Shown here: one piece after another, positions 6,308 through 11,724 of the stretch
How positions within the stretch are numbered: position 1 is the first letter of the stretch
Layout of the letters: each line of letters opens with the position of its first letter
From: WTAW01 sp964406575
GTDB taxonomy: Bacteria; Acidobacteriota; Aminicenantia; Aminicenantales; Aminicenantaceae
Length of the DNA stretch: 11,724 nt
NCBI GenBank assembly: GCA_964406575.1
Contig: CAYOSH010000064.1
Location: 1-11,724, forward strand
Reading direction: 5' to 3'
Translations under genes and position numbers: made by a program
Notes under the pieces: generated by a model
Told to the model about the DNA's origin: nothing
What the model saw: the letters and a program-made list of their open reading frames with translations, nothing else
Database searches by the model: none

Positions 6308-6326
6308 TATTTGTGTTACACAAATA
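6308..6326. promoter_or_regulatory. Palindromic probable PadR operator
   Basis: TATTTGTG-TTA-CACAAATA is a perfect eight-base inverted repeat with a three-base centre. It lies 18 bases upstream of the PadR start on the minus strand and overlaps a TATATA-rich stretch that could be the -10 region. PadR dimers bind such symmetric sites to repress their own operon. The assignment rests on position and symmetry. Confidence 0.55.
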
Positions 6327-6491
6327 TATATACGCAACTTTCAACCAAAAGGTCAGCTATGATATTTTAATCAGGATTTTATCACTGTGATGTTTGACAC
6401 AAAAAACTACAAGGAGGCAGGCGTGCTCTTCGATTCTCTGGAGGCATTTAAGTAACGCCGATAAACAGTTTCACAGTACTTCATGCGTACA

Positions 6492-6520
6492 TTGTTTCCT
6501 CCTGTCCACTATGGTTAGAT
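6492..6520 (+). promoter_or_regulatory. Possible promoter of the rightward permease
   Basis: TTGTTT and TTAGAT are separated by 17 bases and end about 100 bases before the preferred start codon at 6618. Each box has two mismatches to consensus, so this is a weak prediction. Confidence 0.25.
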
Positions 6521-6617
6521 TTTTAAACAACAAGATATTTACTTTAGGATTAGATTTTGCATGACTCGATGCGGCCGCTTGCAAACGCTTCCCAGATTCC
6601 CGATAATATTTTTTGTG

Positions 6618-9026
6618 ATGCTGCACAACTTCCTGAAAATCGCCTACCGAAACATCATAAAATACAAAGGTTATGCCTTTATCAGCATTTTCAGCCTAGC
6701 GATCGGTATGACCTGTTTTCTATTTATCCTGCTCTTTATCGTGGATGAACTCAGCTTTGACAGATATCACAAAAACGCAGATCGTATCTTTCGCCTGGCA
6801 GACTCCTACCACGGTCCCGGCGGCATCCGCCAGGATTTCGCAACCTCCCCCGCCCCTTACGCCCCCACCCTAAAAAAAGATTTCATGGGTATCGAAGAGG
6901 CCGTCCGCATAATTCCCCAACGCCGCCTGGTGGAACACAAAAATCAACTGTTTTATGAAGACCATCTTTTTTTCGCGGATGCTTCCATCTTTCAAATCTT
7001 CACGTTTCCATTCCTTAAAGGCGATCCCGAAACAGCCCTGATCAAACCCTTTAGTGTGGTCATTTCCGAGGAAATTGCATCAAAATATTTCGGCGACCGA
7101 GACCCCCTTAATCAGATTCTTAATATTGAAAAAGAGGATTACATCATAACCGGCCTCATGAAAAATATGCCGAAAAATTCGCATTTTTATGCTGATATCT
7201 TCGCTTCCATGAAAACCCTCGAGCAGAATCCCGACTATCAAAAGGGCCATTTTCAGACCTGGGCCCGCCATGAGATGTACACTTATCTCCTCCTTCATAA
7301 AGATTTCCCCGCTTCCACATTACAGGCCAAACTGCCGGTTTTTTTAAAAAAATATTCCGAAGAGGAGATTAAAACTGATCTAGGGGGATACCTGTCAACG
7401 GAACTTCAGCCCTTAACCCGCATCCATCTGCATTCCGATAAACAGTTCGAAATCCAGCGCAACAGTGACATCAAGAATATTTATATTTTTGCATCCATCG
7501 CGCTTTTTATTCTCTTTATTGCCAGCATCAATTTCATGAACCTCACCACCGCCCGGTCCACGACCCGCGCCAAAGAGGTGAGCATCCGAAAGGTTGTCGG
7601 GGCCGACCGCGCCCACCTCATCCAGCAGTTTCTGCTTGAATCCTTTTTCTTTTCCCTGATCGCTATGATATTCGCAGCCATGCTTTTTGAATTAATCCAG
7701 CCGTGGTTTGCTGCTCTTACGGGGAAAAGTTTCTCCATAATTGGGGTGACAAACCTGGTTGTGCCCGGGGGCCTTTTTTGCATCATGATATTTCTGGGCT
7801 TGGTTTCAGGCAGCTACCCTGCTTTTATTCTTTCCGGATTTGAGCCGGCCCGGGTGTTCCGGGGAGTTTTTACTTTAGGCAGAGGGCATTCGCGTATTAG
7901 GAAAATGTTTGTAATTTTCCAGTTTGGGATTTCTATAGTCCTGATCATCGGCACTATCGTTATTCTGGATCAGCTCAATCTGGTTCAAAATCAGATACTA
8001 GGCTTTGATAAATCCAATGTCCTGATCATTCCCATTAGAACAAATTCCATTAAACAGAACGCTGAAGCCTTAAAAGCCGAGCTGAAGAAGAATCCTCGCA
8101 TTCTTAATGCAACCATTACTGTCGGAGTTCCAGGGGGTTTGATGGCCACTGACGCCATCACCTGGCTTGATGAGGGAGGGAAACAGCTCCTGACCGTAAG
8201 GATGATCTACACAGACCATGATTTTATAAAGACTATGGGTATGAAGATCATTAAGGGGAGGGATTTTTCCCGGGATTTTCTCACAGATACTATGGAGGCT
8301 TTTATCATCAACGAATCGATGGTAAAGGAACTTCAGCTTAAAGATCCGTTAAAAACCCGGTTTGCCTGGGGAGGAGAGTGGCATGGAAAAGAGAAAAAGG
8401 GTCGGGTCATTGGTGTGGTCAAGAATTTTCAGTTCCAGTCTTTAAAAACCGATATCGATCCCCTGGTTATCCACATTGATCCTGACCGTACCCGGGTATT
8501 TGCCATCCGCATCAATCCGGATAACTTACCGGATACTATTGAATTTATTAAAAAGATATGGGTCAAATTTGATCCCGACCATCCTTTTGAATTTTCGTTT
8601 CTGGATGATACCCTTAACCGGCAGTATACAGCAGAGGAAAAATTAAGTCTGATTTTCGGCTACTTTGCTGTCCTGGCTGTTATCATCGCCGCCCTGGGGC
8701 TTTTCGGACTGATCGCTTTTATCGCCGAACAAAGGACCAAAGAGATCGGCATCCGTAAGATCGCAGGCGCTTCAACAGGTCAGATCTTCGCGCTCTTCAC
8801 CTGGGAGTTTGTAGGATTGGTTTCGCTCTCAAATATCGTCGCTTGGCCAGTGGCTTATTTTATCATGTACAAATGGCTCCAGAATTTCGCCTACCGTGTC
8901 GGCATGCGTTGGCAGATTTTTCTTCTGGCGGGAGCTCTGTCGATTGGAATCGCGCTGCTGACTGTCAGCTACCAGGCCCTCAAATCCGCCCTCTCCAACC
9001 CTGTCAATTCCCTCCGCTATGAATGA
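6618..9026 (+). CDS. FtsX/MacB-type ABC transporter permease (ADOP-like), complete
   Basis: The product is 802 residues from the preferred ATG at 6618, which gives the family-typical opening 'MLHNFLKIAYRNIIKYKGYA'; the frame is open to an ATG at 6561, but those 19 extra residues resemble nothing in the family. Neither start has a strong ribosome-binding site. Order: one membrane helix (about residues 20-43), a large periplasmic MacB-like domain, and a three-helix FtsX block with 'TRAKEVSIRKVVGA' near 7570. A further helix, a second extracytoplasmic domain and a C-terminal FtsX block with 'QRTKEIGIRKIAGAS' (about 8730-8775) follow, and the protein ends in SLRYE. This duplicated 1+3+1+3 layout is that of orphan permeases working in export or envelope processes with an ATPase encoded elsewhere. 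Unlike its neighbours it lacks a permease-prefix domain. It converges with the next permease. Confidence 0.9.
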   Translation: MLHNFLKIAYRNIIKYKGYAFISIFSLAIGMTCFLFILLFIVDELSFDRYHKNADRIFRLADSYHGPGGIRQDFATSPAPYAPTLKKDFMGIEEAVRIIPQRRLVEHKNQLFYEDHLFFADASIFQIFTFPFLKGDPETALIKPFSVVISEEIASKYFGDRDPLNQILNIEKEDYIITGLMKNMPKNSHFYADIFASMKTLEQNPDYQKGHFQTWARHEMYTYLLLHKDFPASTLQAKLPVFLKKYSEEEIKTDLGGYLSTELQPLTRIHLHSDKQFEIQRNSDIKNIYIFASIALFILFIASINFMNLTTARSTTRAKEVSIRKVVGADRAHLIQQFLLESFFFSLIAMIFAAMLFELIQPWFAALTGKSFSIIGVTNLVVPGGLFCIMIFLGLVSGSYPAFILSGFEPARVFRGVFTLGRGHSRIRKMFVIFQFGISIVLIIGTIVILDQLNLVQNQILGFDKSNVLIIPIRTNSIKQNAEALKAELKKNPRILNATITVGVPGGLMATDAITWLDEGGKQLLTVRMIYTDHDFIKTMGMKIIKGRDFSRDFLTDTMEAFIINESMVKELQLKDPLKTRFAWGGEWHGKEKKGRVIGVVKNFQFQSLKTDIDPLVIHIDPDRTRVFAIRINPDNLPDTIEFIKKIWVKFDPDHPFEFSFLDDTLNRQYTAEEKLSLIFGYFAVLAVIIAALGLFGLIAFIAEQRTKEIGIRKIAGASTGQIFALFTWEFVGLVSLSNIVAWPVAYFIMYKWLQNFAYRVGMRWQIFLLAGALSIGIALLTVSYQALKSALSNPVNSLRYE

Positions 9027-9174
9027 TTGTGAAAAACGCGCTGGACTTCAAACCCAGTATGGGATCATAAAACATCCTCTGAGGTCAACTTCCACACCTT
9101 CCCGCCAGAGGAAATTGTCAGCTTTCCTCATCGTCGCTTGAGGGTGTGTCCGAATCATTCGACGACATACACTT
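9027..9174. other. Convergent intergenic region with weak inverted repeats
   Basis: Two six-base inverted repeats are seen: CCTCTG (9076-9081) with CAGAGG (9106-9111), and TCGTCG (9131-9136) with CGACGA (9160-9165). Loops are 23-24 bases and no T run follows directly, so they are poor terminators, though some terminator function for the converging permeases is expected here. Confidence 0.3.
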
Positions 9175-11724
9175 TTATTCGTGCCGTAGGCTGTGAATTG
9201 GATTTGCCAATGCAGCTTTGAGGGTTTGGTAGCTGACAGATATCATCGCGATCATCAGAGCAACAGCCGCAGCGAAAACGAAAAACAAAATGTTCAGGGA
9301 GGTGTGGAAGGCAAAACCTGACAACCACTTACTCATCACAAAATAGGCGACAGGCCAGGCGACTAAATTGGCTGCAATCACCCATTTGGAAAACTGCTTG
9401 GAGAGAAGAAAAAAGATGGAAGGAATGGAAGCCCCGAAAACTTTGCGAATTCCGATCTCCTTTGTCCTCTGTTCTGCCGAAAAGGAAGCCATGCCAAAAA
9501 GTCCCAGGCAGGCGATAAAAAGGGCCAAAACAGTTGCGATGTTGATGACTTTGCCTACCTTTTGGTCATTTTTATAGAGCTCATCGATGGATTCATCCAG
9601 AAACCGAAACTCAAAAGGATATTCCGGCGCCACCTCCAACCAGCTTTTTTTGAGTGTAGCAAGAGTCTCAGACAGATTTCCCGGCTGGATCTTGACTAGA
9701 AGGCTGTCATAATCATCCGGAGCATAGATCATTCCGAGGGGAGTAATGGCATGGTGGAGGGAGTCAAAGTGATAATCCTTTATAACTCCGATGATACGAA
9801 ACCCGCGGACTCTTTTTCCGATGGGATCCATCATGCCCATGGCTTTGATGGCAGTTTCATTGACGACAATGGGAATTTGCTCCCCGCTTATTTCCTCTGC
9901 TCTGAAAAACCTGCCCTCAACAAGATTTAGGCCAAAAACCTTCAGGTAATCATGATCGACGGATAGAATATCCAACAAATAATGGGCATCTGTATCCCGG
10001 CCTTCCCAGTCATTCAGACTCATGGACCGATGATTGCCGGCGGGAGCATCGGAAGCTGCTGTAACCGCGATTACTGACATGTTTCTCGAAATCTCATTTT
10101 TGAGGACTTGATATCTTTCTTCCAGGCCTCCTCTCAGATCAAGACAGAGAATATGGTCTTTTTCGATTCCTAAATCCATGTTCCGGATATAATGCATCTG
10201 GCGGTTGACAATCACGGTCGCGATAACAAGGCAGATGGTCAGCACAAACTGAGATACAACCAGTGTTTTTCGGAACAAACCTCCGCAGGTTCCGGATGAA
10301 AATCTCGTTCTCAGTGTTTTAATGGGCTGGAAAGACGAGAGAAAAAGAGCGGGATAGCTGCCAGCGATCACTCCGGTCAGAGCGGCGATTCCCAGAAGAC
10401 CAAGGACGAGCACCTGCTGAGTAAATATCTGAAAGGTCATTTCTTTTCCGGTGAGAGAGTTGAAGGCGGGTAAAGTCAGCTGAGCGAGGCCTACGGCAAA
10501 AATGAGTGCCAGTAGGGCGAGGAGAATGGATTCACCGAAGAACTGAAAAATAAGATTCCGGCGTTTAGCCCCAACCACTTTCCTCACTCCGACTTCACGC
10601 GCACGGTTCTCGGAGCGGGCTGTAGTCAGGTTCATGAAATTGACGCAGGCCATAAGGAGAATAAAAAAGGCAATCAGAGAGAAAATATAGACATATTTGA
10701 TATCCCCTTCCGTACCAGAGGCGCTGATCCCGGCTGAATGGAGGTGGACTCTTGTTAAGGGCTGCAAGGAAACGGTCATGATGGTATCTTCATCATATTT
10801 TTTCAAAAAGCCCTCAATTTGTATGTTGAATTTTTGATAATCTGTGTGTTCATTCAGGAGTACATAGGTATGAATCCCGTAACTTCCCCAATCGTCCATC
10901 TCCCAGCCATATTGTTCCAGGGCGATAAAAGGGACCACGAAGTCAAATCGTATCTGGGAATTATGCGGAATGGTTTTCAGAACACCGGTGACCTGAAATT
11001 CATGCGTTCCGTCTACTTGTATGACTTGTCCGATAGGGTCCTTTTCTCCAAAGTATTTTTGGGCCATCCCCTCCGTCAGTACAATAGAAGAGGGGGCTGA
11101 AAGGACCGTATCCGAGCTGCCTTGGAGGAGAGGAAATGTAAATATTTTAAGAAGTTCAGGATCGGCGAAAGCAAAATTGTCCTCGTAGAAGCTATTGTCT
11201 CCGACCCGAACGATTCTTCCGCGGGATCGTCTGAAACGGACCGTCTCCAGGACCTGCGGATAATCACTTTTAAAAGCAGAACCAAAGCCGGTTGGAAATA
11301 GAGGATAAGAGAGAGTCCTGCTGTTTGACATCCGTTCGTGCTCTACAGCACGGAAGAGCTGATCGGCCTTTTCATGAAAGCGGTCGTAACTCAGCTCATT
11401 CTGGACCCAGAGAAGAATCAGAATGCAAGCGGACATACCGACCGCCAGTCCGGCCACGTTAATGAAGGAATAGGTCTTATGTCTTCTGATCTTACGGAGC
11501 GCGATTTTGATATAGCTCCATATAAGGGAGGGCAGAACTCGAGAGGGATGCCAAAACGGATATCTTCTCTCATAAAGTTTAGTTTTTTCGTATTCCTGCT
11601 TTAGGATGTCAGCCGGGGCGGACTTTTCGAGCGCTACACAAAAGGCAGCCTCCTCATTGAGACCTCTCTCGATTTGATGGTCGATCTCATCCCTGAGATG
11701 GGATTCCAACTCTGCGATGTCAGA
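9175..11724 (-). CDS. ADOP permease with permease-prefix domain 1, 5' partial
   Basis: The frame is open to the window end ('SDIAELESHLRDEID' at the very start), so the true start lies outside; about 849 residues are visible. The first roughly 40 residues ('ELESHLRDEIDHQIERGL', then NEEAAF) fit the permease-prefix domain 1 found ahead of orphan permeases. Then come 'YIKIALRKIRRHKTYSFIN', a first helix, a MacB-like periplasmic domain, and an FtsX block with 'NRAREVGVRKVVGAK' near 10600. A second periplasmic region, an FtsX block with 'QRTKEIGIRKVFGAS' near 9450, and the end ANPIHSLRHE follow. No stop or frameshift is visible. A PadR gene would be expected just upstream, outside the window, by analogy with the broken operon at 5036-6289. 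The ATPase partner is not present; substrate unknown. Confidence 0.9.
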   Translation of the reverse strand, partial: SDIAELESHLRDEIDHQIERGLNEEAAFCVALEKSAPADILKQEYEKTKLYERRYPFWHPSRVLPSLIWSYIKIALRKIRRHKTYSFINVAGLAVGMSACILILLWVQNELSYDRFHEKADQLFRAVEHERMSNSRTLSYPLFPTGFGSAFKSDYPQVLETVRFRRSRGRIVRVGDNSFYEDNFAFADPELLKIFTFPLLQGSSDTVLSAPSSIVLTEGMAQKYFGEKDPIGQVIQVDGTHEFQVTGVLKTIPHNSQIRFDFVVPFIALEQYGWEMDDWGSYGIHTYVLLNEHTDYQKFNIQIEGFLKKYDEDTIMTVSLQPLTRVHLHSAGISASGTEGDIKYVYIFSLIAFFILLMACVNFMNLTTARSENRAREVGVRKVVGAKRRNLIFQFFGESILLALLALIFAVGLAQLTLPAFNSLTGKEMTFQIFTQQVLVLGLLGIAALTGVIAGSYPALFLSSFQPIKTLRTRFSSGTCGGLFRKTLVVSQFVLTICLVIATVIVNRQMHYIRNMDLGIEKDHILCLDLRGGLEERYQVLKNEISRNMSVIAVTAASDAPAGNHRSMSLNDWEGRDTDAHYLLDILSVDHDYLKVFGLNLVEGRFFRAEEISGEQIPIVVNETAIKAMGMMDPIGKRVRGFRIIGVIKDYHFDSLHHAITPLGMIYAPDDYDSLLVKIQPGNLSETLATLKKSWLEVAPEYPFEFRFLDESIDELYKNDQKVGKVINIATVLALFIACLGLFGMASFSAEQRTKEIGIRKVFGASIPSIFFLLSKQFSKWVIAANLVAWPVAYFVMSKWLSGFAFHTSLNILFFVFAAAVALMIAMISVSYQTLKAALANPIHSLRHE

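Larger units (their letters stand above)
6290..6617. other. Divergent intergenic region between dead padR and the + strand permease
   Basis: Besides the palindrome at 6308-6326, it holds an AAGGAGG (6411-6417) five bases before a ten-codon GTG frame (6423-6455, VLFDSLEAFK). It also holds a possible sigma-70-like promoter for the rightward permease: TTGTTT (6492-6497), 17 bases, TTAGAT (6515-6520). No gene of normal size is seen. Confidence 0.4.

Noticed and set aside
1..11724. CRISPR array, transposase or integrase gene
   Set aside because: No regularly spaced repeats, transposase motifs or tyrosine-recombinase motifs were seen in any frame.

Overview
The window looks like a chromosomal fragment of a bacterium related to Acidobacteriota / Candidatus Aminicenantes. 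This is an inference from gene content, not from a marker gene. The pointers are three large 'orphan' FtsX/MacB-type permeases with permease-prefix domains and no ATPase partner, a PadR regulator overlapping one of them, and a TPR-protein tail of the 'LWKDADPGI' type.

Layout. (1) 1-1800 (+): 3' part of a tungsten-type aldehyde:ferredoxin oxidoreductase family gene, with similarity by eye to BamB-like members. (2) About 1840-4670: an accessory, scrambled stretch marked by three fragments resembling the 3' half of a tRNA (about 1836-1885, 2965-2997, 4516-4564). Between the first two lies a minus-strand pair, an AbiEii-type nucleotidyltransferase and a DUF6922-like protein, probably a toxin-antitoxin or abortive-infection unit. 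Between the second and third lie an internally duplicated multi-pass membrane protein of unknown function and a broken TPR-protein tail. Tandem 11-bp repeats follow at 4647-4668. (3) 5036-6289 (-): a dead PadR-permease operon. PadR has a frameshift. The permease has lost two internal blocks, yet still ends with the recognisable family C-terminus in another frame. A near-perfect palindrome upstream is the likely PadR operator. (4) 6618-9026 (+) and 9175-11724 (-): two convergent, apparently intact large permeases; the second runs off the window.

Reading it together: the permeases belong to the ADOP/MacB-FtsX superfamily, whose members usually act in export or cell-envelope processes with an ATPase encoded elsewhere. 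The cluster shows all stages from intact to decayed. The central stretch looks like a place where small cassettes have repeatedly arrived next to tRNA-derived sequence and then eroded. No complete tRNA, rRNA, CRISPR array, insertion sequence or integrase gene is visible.
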